Shown in pieces: positions 34,290 to 45,800 of a stretch of 64,000 bases of DNA. The DNA lies in the NCBI GenBank assembly GCA_015680905.1, contig CM027378.1, positions 80,505,501 through 80,569,500 of the forward strand, written 5' to 3'. The notes beneath the pieces were generated by a model, which saw nothing but the letters and a program-made list of their open reading frames with translations, did no database searches and was not told where the DNA came from. Position numbers and translations under genes: made by a program. This stretch comes from Coptis chinensis (taxonomy: Eukaryota > Streptophyta > Magnoliopsida > Ranunculales > Ranunculaceae). Every line of letters starts with the position of its first letter. The stretch's first letter is position 1.

Positions 34290-36093
34290 CAGGAGTTAAG
34301 GTTAGTTTTTATTTCAGTTAGTGTCTGCTTATGTCCCAAGCAATATATTTCTCATTAACCCCATAACGGGTGGAACTCTTATAGAGTTGCGTCAGTTTTT
34401 CTTTTCTATATTAGTATGTTTAACCTTATTTTGCAGATGTTCCAGAATTCCACGCATTTCAATGGTATTTCTCTACCCTAGTTATTTAAATACTTTGAGG
34501 ACAAAACATGCTTTTTGTTTGGGGGTATAGAAACACGTGTAATTAAGGCATCTGTTAGGATATAGATATGTATAATATGCACTTGTTTTCTAGTTAAAAA
34601 ATTCAAAAAATTTAAAAATATAAATAAAAAGTATGCTATAAATTTAGGAATATTGGTATTGTTTTCTTTCTCTATGCTCGCAATAATCTAGAAGTCTCAC
34701 GTAGCTTTTGCATTATAATAGTTTTTAGAAATTTAGGCTAATAAGTAGGTAATAATCATTGCATCTATCTATAAATATGTTACATAAGTATCTATGATTG
34801 TTGGCAGTAAGTTCTGAAATCTAGGCTAGAGTACTTATTCTACAAATCCTGTGAGAATATAGCCTAAAGCCTTATATGAGTGAACATTTGAGAAATGACA
34901 CAAGGGAGAAGTAAAATATGGATAGAGAAATCACACGTCCACTTGCTTGATTACTATACTATATCCTAAGCTAGAATTTAGGCCCTCTTTGGATCGATAT
35001 AGCCGGAAATTCCAACCTATGAATTATTTTCCGCTAGTTGCCCCTCTGAACCTTTCTTTAGCCTTTCATAAACCACAATTCCTTTACCCTGTTACAAAAC
35101 AAAACAAAATAAAAAATCAACCTACCCAATTCTTTGAATAAGTCTGAGAATAGAGATGAAGAATAGGAAAGAGAAGAACCTTTGAAAACAAGAATTTGTT
35201 AGTCACTTCAAAAGAGAAAAGTAAGTTTCCATCCAAATAAAAAAAAATGAAAACAAAAATAAAATAAAAGGAAATAAAGAGTTAGAACTCCAAAAATAGA
35301 ATCAAGGAGTCAAAAGCCAAAGAAAAAAAAATATGGCTAAGGATGGAAACAAAGTGTAGAAGCAAAAGTAAAGAATAGGGTTCTCTAGTTACATAATATG
35401 AAGACTATATTATCTCAGACTTGTCCTATTTGAATATCCATTTTCTTCCTTCTTAAACCATCTCCTAATCCACACAACACCTAATAAAGACCTCTAGCTC
35501 AACTTGGAATAGGTTAGTGTGATAGTAACCGGCAGATGTGTTTGATCAACTCCGGCTTCCTTGTGTGTCATTGAGATTGTAAGGTAAAGTGTGACCACTA
35601 CACACTTGAGTAGCAAAACTTGAGCGAAAAAATCAGAGTGGTTTTTGTCTTGACATTTATGTGAGGACCTACTTAAAGATGCTATTTAGAGTTTTCAGAA
35701 ATGGACCTGCTAGTTCATCTCATAGTATTACTCATTGTATATATGTTTATTCGTAGACGATTGATTATTATGCATATATTAGTTTAGGTTTCGACTTGAT
35801 TATTCTGTATTCATTGCTAGTGAGATGTATAGATAATTGAGACATAGATAAGGAAATAATAGTTTATTTCTGAGTCGTTGTAGTATAGATGAAGTTTGTG
35901 AGTACCTTCACTGGAAAACTCTCACGGGGCTATAACCCCCACTAGGGAATTCCTAATGGTTTAAGGTTTTGTTGCATATGGTCAATGCAATCACATTCGG
36001 CGAAACGAGATTAGTTGGAACTCCATTTTTGGTCACTTATGCTAATTTCTCATATTTGCTTGAGGACAAGCAAAATGCTGTTTGGGGGTGGTT
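34290..36093 (+). other. 3' non-coding region of element D
   Basis: 1.8 kb matching B (6842-8645) and E block by block: CCCCATAACGGGTGGAACTC near 34359, TTTGAGGACAAAACATG plus GTTTGGGGGTATAG at 34494-34530, GGATCGATATAGCC near 34991, the GAATAGGTTAGTGTGATAGTA block near 35510, the hairpin pair at 35920-35960, and the terminal polypurine tract TGTTTGGGGGTGGTT at 36079-36093. Confidence 0.75.
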
Positions 36094-37560
36094 TGATAAG
36101 AGCCTAAAACTGTAGTTTTAACCCCTAAATAATAATGCTTTTAAGACTAATTATGCGAGTAATAAATAAGAGTTAATGCTAATTACGTGCTTTTATGTAT
36201 TTTAGGTATAGAACTCAATTATTTGCAGAAATGTGCCACTTTGGCGATATAAAGGAGCAAAGGGTTGGTTGCTAAGAAGTTCTGGGATTAAAGGCCAAGA
36301 CGGGCAGAAACAGCACACAAAAGTTAGTAGAACTTCCAAATATTGTATCTTTGGACTCCGGCTTTGGAATTGGGCGTACCTTATATCAAAACGACCGACT
36401 CAGAAAGAACTTTCCAATGGTCCAAACCTTGACCCAATCAGAGGAGCAGAAGTGGACGAAAAGCATGTTGAAGTCGAAACCAGCTGGAAATGGCCTTGTG
36501 GACTGAAGAAATTGGGCTTTGGGCACGATTTTCAGGCCCAAAACATAGACCCTCAGCCCATGCACGAAAATGTGGATCTGGTCTCCTCCATTTCCATACA
36601 CAAGACTTAGCTCTTAAGTATCAATTAGCTTAGGTTAGAAGGTAGCCATTAGAGTAGTCATTAAAACTTAGTTCTAGATCTAGTTTTGAGAATTTTAATT
36701 AGTTTATTAATTAGTTTTCATTTCTTGTTTTAGATTAAGTATTGAATCATTGTTTATCATTCATTAGATAAATAAAATAGTTAGTTCTTGTTAAATTCGA
36801 TTTTGTTATTTATTAAATTACTTAGATCTAAATTCAGTTATTAGTTGTTATTCAATTCTTAGTTGTTAATTTAGATTTCAGTTATTGTTTAGTTAAATTC
36901 AATAAAGGTAGAATTTTTATACTATGTCTTATTCAATTTCAATTGGAAATGATAGTTTGATGAATCAAGGCTAAACCTCCATTAGAGGGGTTTGGTAAAG
37001 CCTTGATGAAAACTTGATTGTGTAGCATAGAATCGTTGTAAGAGTCTATTGCACTCTAGAAGGAAGTTGATTCGCCATGAGAATGGGTGGACTTCCTCAC
37101 ATGCTAGTTATGAATTGGTAGAAATGCCATGTATAATTAGGGATTAGAACGACTAATTCTTCCCGTGAGAACGTAAGAATTGGATTACAACAATCTATGC
37201 TAGTTTCTTAAGTTGGATTCAAAGTGGATTCAATTCCCCCCTAATTCTTATTCTAGATTCAAACTTTAGTATTCCGTAGCATTTCGTAGTTGAGTTATTC
37301 ATATCTTGTTAGTTAAATTTGCATCGTAGTATAATTCGTAATTCTCTCATTGACTTTGGTAGGATTGATAGTCATAGGAAACTTGAATGCTAAAGAACTA
37401 GGAGTGGAACGAATCTTCTATTCCAACTCTACTTCAATAGATTCGAGAGTAGAAAACAAATATCTTTGATAAGTTTAGTACAGGTTAAGTTTGTAGTTTT
37501 ACTTGCGTTTAGAGTTTCATCGCTTTATTCATTAGGAAAACTATCTTTTTACGATTATCA
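36094..37560 (+). repeat. LTR shared by elements D and E
   Basis: 1467 bp, TGATAAGAGCCTAAAAC to TTTTTACGATTATCA. It follows D's polypurine tract and so is D's 3' LTR, and it is followed by an internal sequence that leads to another LTR of the same family at 42159. Strongly diverged from the 42159 copy (well over 10% by eye). Confidence 0.88.
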
Positions 37561-37597
37561 AATGGCAATCAAGCCCACAAATTGACTCCAAACTTCC

Positions 37598-38721
37598 ATG
37601 GCTCAAAAACAACGAATTTTGCGGAACAAGCTTTTAAAGCCTTCCACTTTGTGCTATTTTATAGTAACGAAATGATTCAGCGGAATTGGAAAGGTTTGTG
37701 GTATTCGGAGAACGACTTTTATCACTCCAATTTGGTCGAACAATTCTATAAGAAGAGGGAGTTGGAGGGTCAGAAATTTTTTGTGAAGGTGACTGGGACG
37801 AGGAGAGAAGTTTCTAAAGATTTGTTGGCTGATATTTTAGGCATTACGCCAGAACGCCATCTCGAATCCACCTTGCAAGAATCCCAGTATGCTGGAGTTC
37901 CTATGTTGATGAGAGACACTATCTTGGAAGGACAGTACAATCTGAAATCACATTGTGTCCGACAGTCATCTCTGTGAACCAACCAGCTGGCTGTAGCTCA
38001 GTGGATTGGTAAGAACGTCATTGGGAAAGAGAAAGTCAGCGACATCGGTTTGAACTATATGCACGTTCTCTGGATATTGCAGGAGAAGAGGTATAAATTT
38101 TTCATCCTCGATTTTATATTAAATTTGATTAGAGGAGTTGGAAAAAGTATTACACCCTTCCCTGTATTGATCACTAAGATCATGATGTCTTTCAGAGTTG
38201 TTACAAAATCTGACTGTATTATGTTAAAGTTGCATTCAAATGCAACAATTTATACTGAGTGTATCCAGAAGACTTGGAGGTTGCCGAAGGATAGGGTAGT
38301 TGATTCGGATGATGAGGACGAGGATACGACATGTTTTGATGTCGATGCCTTGGAGAAGTGTATTTCTTATCTAGAACGCATGTCAGTGCTGCGTCGTGGC
38401 TTGCGTTCCCTTAATAATATTTGTGAAGACTTACAAACTAGGCAGGTTAACATTCAAAGTAACCAAAAGAACCTTCAGACAAATTTTGAATTGCTCAACA
38501 ATGGTCAAACAGATCTCCAGGCTAACATGGAGACTATCGTCCAGCGTGAGGATGAGCGTTGGGTAGAGATGAAGGCATTTATGGAGGCACAGCGCCGGTT
38601 CCGAGTGGAAATTCTAGAACGCATGCCACCCATGAGAGGTTCTTCCTCAAAGGAGTCTGTGAGGCATGAGTGTCGTCGCCGAAGGACGGATGGCTCGGGC
38701 CCATCTTCATCTCATGGTTAA
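37598..38721 (+). pseudogene. Element E env-like ORF3
   Basis: Homologous start ATGGCTCAAAAA at 37598, only 38 bases after the LTR. Contents: FYHSNLVEQFYKKRELEGQK near 37708-37767, KDLLADILGITPERHLEST near 37813-37870, QYAGVPMLM, a hydrophobic segment FFILDFILNLIRGVGKSITP near 38095-38155, an acidic patch (DSDDEDEDTTCFDVDALEKC), a probable coiled coil (NICEDLQTRQVNIQSNQKNL and on), then RRFRVEILERMPPM and a basic Ser-rich tail ending SGPSSSHG. The later two thirds are open for over 220 codons, so this is the best preserved ORF3 in the window. Role unproven; env-like by position. Broken. Confidence 0.7.
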
Positions 38722-39140
38722 TGGTTTAGGAAATTTGTTGTTTTGATGTTGTTTTTATTGTTTTTAGTAGATTGGATGTTAAGTTGTTAAATTCAGTAGT
38801 TAAATTTGAATTATGTTGTTAATTGTTATTTGAATTTCTATTTTAATTTAAATTGGGTTTTGTCTAAGCATGCGATGATTTTTGCGAAAATCCCACCTTC
38901 CCGAATTGTTTGGGTGTGGTATTATTATTTTTAGCATTGCTTTTATCTGATCCACCTTTTTAGAAGTAATTTTACAATGAGTTGGTTGAGAATGTTGCCA
39001 ATATTGGTGTGGCTAGGATTAGATATTGTGGTAGGATGAAATTTCAATGAGTTAGGAAGTTGCTATTCTAAATTCAATCTAAAAGATATTAGGTTTGTTT
39101 TGGAATAATAAATCTGGGTTGTTTCCGTTTTAGGTTTAGG
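38722..39140 (+). other. Spacer between ORF3 and the TATA-like module, element E
   Basis: AT-rich non-coding sequence matching D at 32452-32820 (CCACCTTCCCGAATTGTTTGG, GGATGAAATTTCAATGAGTT). Nothing else seen. Confidence 0.5.
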
Positions 39141-39265
39141 AAATATTTTGTTTCCGGCAATTGCCTTAAAAATTTTGGGCAACTTGTTAATTCGTTTTAG
39201 AAACTAAAAGCCTATATATACTTGATTCATTCTACCCTCACAACCCACACATCTCACTTGCATCT
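39105..39265 (+). promoter_or_regulatory. Conserved TATA-like module before ORF4 (element E)
   Basis: GGGTTGTTTCCGTTTTAGG, TTTCCGGCAATTGCCTTAAA, AATTCGTTTTAG, TATATATA at 39213-39220, TTGATTCATTCTACCCTCAC and ACCCACAC. Block order and spacing as in D. Confidence 0.62.
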
Positions 39266-39324
39266 CTCACCTTGAACCTCTAAATTTTTCCTTTTGTTTT
39301 TTACTTCATCCTGCTCATAGTACA

Positions 39325-39450
39325 TGGAGCGCGCCCCGCGCCCTAGACACACCATTCCAAAGCGCACCCTGCGTTGAATCACTGGAACTCGAGCAAGACC
39401 AGAGCGCGCTCCACACCCTTGACAGGCCATTACGGAGCGCACCCCGCCCC
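39325..39450 (+). repeat. GC-rich repeat block before ORF4 (element E)
   Basis: Units GGAGCGCGCCCCGCGCCC, AAAGCGCACCCTGCG, AGAGCGCGCTCCACACCC and GGAGCGCACCCCGCCCCC with a CACTGGAACTCGAGC spacer. Shorter than in D but the same repeat family. Confidence 0.75.
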
Positions 39451-39479
39451 CTGACCTTCGTAGCCACATTAATTTTCTG

Positions 39480-40437
39480 ATTTTTTGTTAGCTTTTCCAG
39501 GGTTGTTCACAGCACTTCTAGAGTGTCTTTGTGATGATGACAGTATCATACCAGAGTAGTCTTTTGAAGATTTGTTCCAAAGTGACTCCTATGGTGCTTG
39601 GTTTCGCGAGATGAATCATACACGTAGGTTGGGAACCGCTAATGGTAAGACCTGAAGAACTTATTCTCCAGCACTTACATCTTATTTTTATGATAATTGT
39701 AAGTTCTTTGATAGTCCGGATGGAGAACAATCACCATTGGGGATGAACCGATGGAAATTACCAGGTTCTTGCTAGCCTTTGTTCTTGGACTTGCTATGCC
39801 CGCTGAAATACAAGACTCATAGGCATGTTTGGTAGATAATATGTACCTTTCTAACTATGAGGATTTGCATGAGAATTACGGGGCAGGAATCTTTAGGATA
39901 GAGGACCAAGGAGAATATAACGTCGCCCTTGGTAGCCTGTCCATGAACGTGGGCACTGTTATGTTTTGGATCATGCTAAACATTATAGGGGAATAGCGTT
40001 ATTCTTCTGTGAATGACGAAACTTGTGATATTTTCCTTGCTTTAGCTGGGGGACGTATACTCTATGATATTCCCCAGACCCTAATGTCTAGTTTAGCACG
40101 AGCCCATAGCATGAGGCATAAGTACCTTCTTATGCCTATTTTAGTTTGTCGTATTATGCTATGTTTCTTCCCTGTTTTTTGTGCCCGCTTCACGGATTGG
40201 GTTAGGGTCGACATTGTGAGACCCACCAATTGTATTATTCGATCTTTATGTGCAATGACTTGGCAATGGTGTAGGATACAACCTCATCAGGTTGCACCTT
40301 ACACCCCATCCAACCAAGTGGCGCTTAACAGGTTAGTTATAGTAGGTGATAAATGGCGTGAAGCCTGGCAAATTATAATGGCATGGCAGGATGCGAAGGA
40401 ACATCACTTCTTTATAGAAGAGGAGGATGACGCTTAA
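39480..40437 (+). pseudogene. Element E env-like ORF4
   Basis: Third copy of ORF4. The N-terminal half is decayed but has GAGIFRIEDQGEYNVALGSL near 39881-39940 and a hydrophobic MNVGTVMFWIMLNIIGE. The C-terminal half (from 40009) is open: IFLALAGGRILYDIPQTLMS, AHSMRHKYLLMPILVCRIML with a following FFPVF hydrophobic run, then MTWQWCRIQPHQVAPYTPSN and WREAWQIIMAWQDAKEHHFF, ending EEEDDA. It matches the B and D copies. Function unknown. Broken. Confidence 0.6.
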
Positions 40438-40768
40438 TCGTGGATAAGGTAAGTTTTTATTTCAGTTAGTGTCTGCTTATGTCCCAAGCAAATTATTTCT
40501 TGTAACCCCATAACGGGTGGAACTCATATAGAGTTGCGTCTATTTTTATTTTTCTATATTAGTATGTTTTAACTTTGTTTTACAGATGTTTCAAATTTCA
40601 CACGTTTCCATGGTATTTTTCTACCCTTTTTATTTCAATACTTTGAAGACAAATGATGTTTTTTGTTTGGGGGTGGCATAGAAACAAGCCTAATTTAAGG
40701 CATCTGTTAGGATATAGATATGTATAATATGCACTTGTTTTCTAGTAAAAATTTATAAAATTATAAAA

Positions 40769-40802
<34 letters not shown>

Positions 40803-42158
40803 TAACTTAGGTCAATATGTAGGTAATAATTTTTGCATCTTTCTATAAATATATTGCATGAGTATCTACGTTATATTGGCAGTAAGTTTCTAAAATCTAG
40901 GCTAGAGTACTTATTCTACAAATCCTATGAGAATATAGCCTAAAGCCTTATATGAGTGAAATATTCGAGAAATGACACAAGGGAGAAGTAAATTCCGAAT
41001 AGAGAAATAACACGTCCACTTGCTTGATCACTAAACCATATCCTAAGCGAGAATTTAGGCCCTCTTTGGATCAATATAGCCAGAAATTCAAACCTTATGA
41101 AATTATTTTCTGCTAGTCGCCCCTCTGAGCCCTTCTTTAGCCTTTCATAACCCGCAAACCCTTTACCTTTTTACAAAACAAAATAAAAATAAAAATCAGC
41201 CTACCCATCTTTAAATGAGTCTGAGAATAGAGATGAAGAATAGAAAAGAGAAAGACCTTTGAAATCAATAATTTTTTAGTTGCTTCAAATAAGAAATGAA
41301 AGTTTCCATCCAAGAAAAAATAAATAAATAAAATAAAAAAATAAAGAATTAGAACTCCAAAAACATAATCAAATGAGTCAAAAGCCAAAGAAAAAAAAAT
41401 GGCTAACGATGGAAACAAAGGGTAGAAGCAAAGTAAGAACAAGATTTCCTCTAGTTATGTAATATGAAGACTCTATTATCTCAGACTGATTCTTTTTGAA
41501 TATCCATTTCCTTCATTCTTAAACCATCACCTAATCCCCACAACACCTAATAAAGACCTCTTGCTCAATTAGGAATAGGTTAGTGTGATAGTAAGTGGCA
41601 GATGTGTTTGATCGACTTCGGCTTTCTTGTGTGTCATTGAGATTGTAAGATAAAATGTGCCCACTGCACACTGGAGTAGCGAAACTTGAGCAGAAAAATC
41701 AGAGTGTTTTTGTCTTGATATTTATGTGAGGACCTACTTAAGGACGCTATTCCAAAGTTTCAGAAATAAACCTGTTAGTGCATTACATAGCATTACTTAT
41801 TGTATATATGTTTATTCGTAAATGATTGATTATTATGCATATATTAGCTTAGGTTTTGATTTGATTATTCTATATTCATTGCTAGTGAGATGGATAGATA
41901 TTGAAAATAAATAAGGAAACAATAGTTTTATTTCATAGTCGTTGTAGTATAGATGAAGTTTGTGAGTACCTTCACTGGAAAACTCTCACGTGGCTATAAC
42001 TCATCCACTAGGGAATTCCTAGTGATTTAAGGCCTTGTTGCATATAGTGAATGCAATCGCACTTGGCGAAATGAGATTAGTTAGAACTCCATTTTTTGTT
42101 ACTTATTCTAATTTCTCATATTTGCTTGAGAACAAGCAAAATGTTGTTTGGGGTGATT
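40438..42158 (+). other. 3' non-coding region of element E
   Basis: Matches D 34290-36093. Contains GTTTGGGGGTGGCATAG at 40667-40683, a long A tract followed by TA repeats at 40764-40804, GGATCAATATAGCCAG near 41068, the hairpin pair near 41985-42025 and the terminal polypurine motif (TTGTTTGGGGTGAT) before the LTR. No coding signal. Confidence 0.72.
40764..40804. repeat. A-tract and (TA)n microsatellite
   Basis: A run of about 24 A followed by about nine TA units inside the 3' non-coding region of element E. Confidence 0.9.
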
Positions 42159-43690
42159 TGATAAGAGCCCAAAACTGTAGTTTTAACCCCTTAACAATAT
42201 TACTTTTAGACCAATTATGTGATTAATAAGTAAGAGTTAGTAATGTTATCGTGTTCTTATGTATTTCAGGCATTGGAGTCGAATATGTGCAGAAATGCGT
42301 CCCTTTTGCGAGATAAATAAGCAAAGGTTGGTTGCTTAGAAGTTCTATGATTCAAGGCCAAGATTCAAGGAGAAAAAACCTTTTTAAAGCCCAGTCAAAG
42401 CTGAAAAGTTGAAGTCAACGTAGGCAGAAATAGCGCGCAAAAGTCAGCTGAATTTCCGAAAGCGATATCTTTGGACTCAGACCTCGGAATTGGGCCTACC
42501 TTACGTCAAAACGAATTGCTCGGAAAGAAATTTCTAATAGTGCAAGCTTTGAACCAATCAGAGGAACAGAAGTGGACGAAAATGCAATTAAAGTCATTTC
42601 CAGCTGAAAACTCCTTCGTAGACTAAAGTAATGATGTTTTGGGCTCGATTTTCCGGCCCAAAACATGGCTCCTCAGTCCATACACGAATTTGTGGATCTA
42701 GTCCCTTCTATATCAACAAATAAAAGCTTAGCTCTTAAGCTACCTAGTTCTATATCAAAAAATTAGTTTTAAAGTTAGCTTTTACTTAGTTGTAATGGAT
42801 AGAATTAGTTGTTACATTCAATTAATTAGTTTTAGAACAAAGAAATGAGTTTTATTTAGAATTAGATTTAGTTTATAATAAAGAATTTGTTTTTCATTTC
42901 AACTTAGTTTTATGATTCAATTCTTATTTAGCTTTAGTTATCTTAAATTCATAATTAGTTTGTCTTAATTTGATAATTAGTTATTCATAATCTTAGTTCT
43001 AAATTAGTTTTAAATTCAGTTTTAATTAATTTTGAATTTTAGACTATTGTTAAATTAGATCAATAAAGTTAATCACTTATTTAATAATGACTTGGTTTGA
43101 TTGTTCTTGTTTTAGAAATGATAGTATAAAGGCTAAAACCTCCATTAGAGGGGTTTGAGAAAGCCTTGATGAAACTTCATTGTTGTTAGCGTAGAATTGT
43201 TTGTAATAATCTATTTCATTCTAGAAAGTAATTTGTTCACCATGAGAATGGGTTTGATTATTTCACATACAAGTTGTTAGTTGGTAGAGATTACCATGAA
43301 CAATTAGGGATTAGAAAGACCCAATTGCTATGTGGAAGAATTGCAATTCAGATTACAACAATTCATCGTTAGTTGATTAAGTCGATTTAAGGTGGAATCA
43401 AATCCCCCTAATTCCTCCTCATATTGTCAAGTTAGTATTTCCGTAGTTTAATTTATATCATCTTGATTGTTGATTCACCCTCGTAGTTAAATTTCAATTC
43501 CATTACTCTCACGACTTTGTTAGCTGACACGAACTAGGAAACGTTACACCTAAACAAACTAGGAGTGGAACGAATTCTCTACTCCAACTATATTGAACGA
43601 TAACGAGAGTTGAAAACTATGATATATTAGCCTGAAAATAGTTTTAGTTTTACTTACGTTTGAGTTTCATCTCTTATTCGTAGGTAAAAC
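42159..43690 (+). repeat. Second LTR of element E
   Basis: TGATAAGAGCCCAAAACTG start; similarity to the 36094 LTR runs to about 43690, where copia-type coding begins. Clearly diverged from its partner. Confidence 0.82.
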
Positions 43691-44300
43691 GGTGTATGCA
43701 ATACTGTTCGTTTCTTTAAAACTTCTAAAGAAATTTGGGAGTATCTACAAGAATCGTATTCTCAATCTCAAAATACGTCTCATATCTTTCAGTTCTATGA
43801 AGATATTTTTTATCTGAATCAAGGAGATATGTCTATTTCTGATTATTATAATTCTCTTCGCAGTAAGTGGGAAGAATTAAATATTTATCATTTGTTCACT
43901 ATAGATATTACTTAGTTGCAGAAACAAAGAGGAGAATTTCGGGTCTCTAAATTCTTATCTGGTCTACGTCCTGAGTTTGCTCATATGAAGTCTCAAGTAC
44001 AAGCCAAATCAAAACTCCTAACTTTGTCTGGAGCTTATTCCCGTATTTCTCATATTACTTCTCCTTTAAAAAGCACTGACAGTGCAGCCTTAATAGTTCC
44101 TCCAAGTAACAACAACAATAATTTCTCCTTTGGTCGAGGTAGTGGAGGTAGAGGTGGCAGAACTAGTCATGGACGTGGAGGAGGTCATAGCCAGGGGAGT
44201 GGACGAGGTCGTGGTATGGGCGGTTGGCCACCATGTGATCATTGTTGATGCACAAACCATGGTTTTGATTTTTGTTGGGAAGCATTTTGACGACCATCAC
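43691..44300 (+). pseudogene. Copia gag remnant
   Basis: Copia-type gag (UBN2-like): FFKTSKEIWEYLQESYSQSQ near 43711, then ISDYYNSLRSKWEELNIY and FLSGLRPEFAHMKSQVQ near 43951. The C-terminal part is Gly/Arg rich (GRGSGGRGGRTSHGRGGG), with a following CDHC that starts the zinc-knuckle area. Broken. Confidence 0.8.
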
Positions 44301-44439
44301 TATCAAATGCCAACAATGTCACAATTTATGATCACAGGGATACAGACTCAGTCTAAAAGGTGCAAGAAGATCTTGCAGCCCTAATGAAAAGAACACAAGC
44401 TATTCCAACCAGTCCTTCGAGTTCGTCCAATACCCCCAC

Positions 44440-45800
44440 GACAACTCTAGCTGAATCAGGTAACATATGTTTTCATACTAGTGGAACCGACTCTTAGGTC
44501 ATTGACTCATGAGCTTCTGATCATATAACAGGTAACCCCCAGTTGTTTTCTACTCTTGATTATTCCAGTAAAGTTTCATATGTTACATTAGCAAATGGTG
44601 CTAAGACTAATATCTTTGGTCGAGGTACCATTCAGCTAACTCGCCACGTGTCTCTTATCTATGTCTTGCTTGTTCAAAATTTTCCATTTAATCTCTTATA
44701 CATTCATAGTCTCACACAATCATTTAATTGTTCTATCATGTTTTCCTCCACTCGTGTTGTTTTTCAAGATCTGCAGACAAAGGAACTAGTTGGTGGGCGG
44801 TATAAGCGAGGCGGCATCTACTACTTTCAAAGTGCTTTTGGGCAGCATCAACAGAAATAGGCCCTTACAATCTCTATCTCTCCTTCTCTATGGCATAGGC
44901 AGCTCGGTCATCCACCTCTGAAGAGTCTATGTTGTTTAGTTCTTATTATTCCTTCCAATGTCTAGCCATTGCAATGTGAAGTTTGTGAGTTAGCTAAACA
45001 TCGTCATGCTACTTACAAAACAAGTTTAAATAATTGCTCTAGTGATCCTTTTCAATTAGTTCATTCCAATGTTTGGGGTCCATGTAGAACCACTAGCCCC
45101 TTGGGAGCCAAGTATCTTATTACTTTTATTCATGATTTCTCTCGTGATTGTTGGGTTTATATAATGGAAAATCGTTCTCAAGTCTTTTCTGTTTTCCAAA
45201 AAATTTATGCTGAAATCATTAATTAGTACTCTGCAAAGTTAAAAGTCTTAAGGAGTGATAATGCTAGAGATTATGATTCTGCTCTGTTTAAACGTTTCTT
45301 TGCTGATAACGGTATTACTCATCAAACCTCTTATGTTGACACCCCACAATAAAATGGAGTTGCTGAGAGAAAGAATCGTCATGTTCTTGAAGGTGCCCGT
45401 ACTTTAATGTTTCAAAGAAACCTTCCAAAGTTTTATTGGGCTGAGGCAGTCCTTACTGCAACATATTTGATTAATCGCATGCCTTCTTTAGTTTTAGATG
45501 GAAAAACTCCTATGTATGTCCTCTTTCCTAGTCAACCATCTTTTTCTCTTACTCCTAGGGTGTTTGGGTGTGTTTGTTTTGTTCATAATTTTCAACCTGG
45601 TTGTGACGAGTTAGACCCTCGTACTACTAAGTGTGTCTTTCTTGGGTATTCTCGCACACAAAAGGGTTATAAGTGTTACAATCCCCACATTCGCAAGTTT
45701 TTTGTTTGTGCTAATGTAACCTTCTTTGAGGATGTACTGTATTATTTTCTCCAGGGACAGGTATCTAAAGAACCTTTCGAGGAAGCTTTGAATTCTCCTC
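44440..45800 (+). pseudogene. Copia protease and integrase region
   Basis: Protease area near 44490-44640 (SDHITGNPQLFSTLDYSS-like sequence, then VTLANGAKTNIFGRGTI). The pre-integrase domain has WHRQLGHPPL near 44893 and CEVCELAKHRHATYKT near 44975. The integrase core has LVHSNVWGPCRTTS near 45058, YLITFIHDFSRDCWVYIM, LRSDNAR near 45252 and GVAERKNRHVLEGAR near 45358. The post-core YLINRMPS and PRVFGCVCFVHN blocks follow. Broken. Confidence 0.82.

Larger units (their letters stand above)
28803..37560 (+). mobile_element. Element D: non-autonomous Athila-type element, split by element C
   Basis: Plus-strand element whose gag end lies left of the window, beyond C. Parts seen: protease, a coding tail without recognisable RT or integrase, post-pol module, env-like ORF3, TATA-like module, GC-rich repeats, env-like ORF4, 3' non-coding region, polypurine tract and an LTR of 1467 bp shared with element E. 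The LTR belongs to the B family. It is host to the C-A-B nest and is therefore the oldest level of it. Broken, with several breaks. Confidence 0.8.
36094..43690 (+). mobile_element. Element E: non-autonomous Athila-type unit sharing an LTR with D
   Basis: LTR (36094-37560), short lead-in, env-like ORF3, spacer, TATA-like module, GC-rich repeats, env-like ORF4, 3' non-coding region, polypurine tract and a second LTR (42159-43690). No gag or pol is present between the LTRs. It reads as the 3' half of a D-like element joined to an LTR. Old and broken. Confidence 0.75.
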
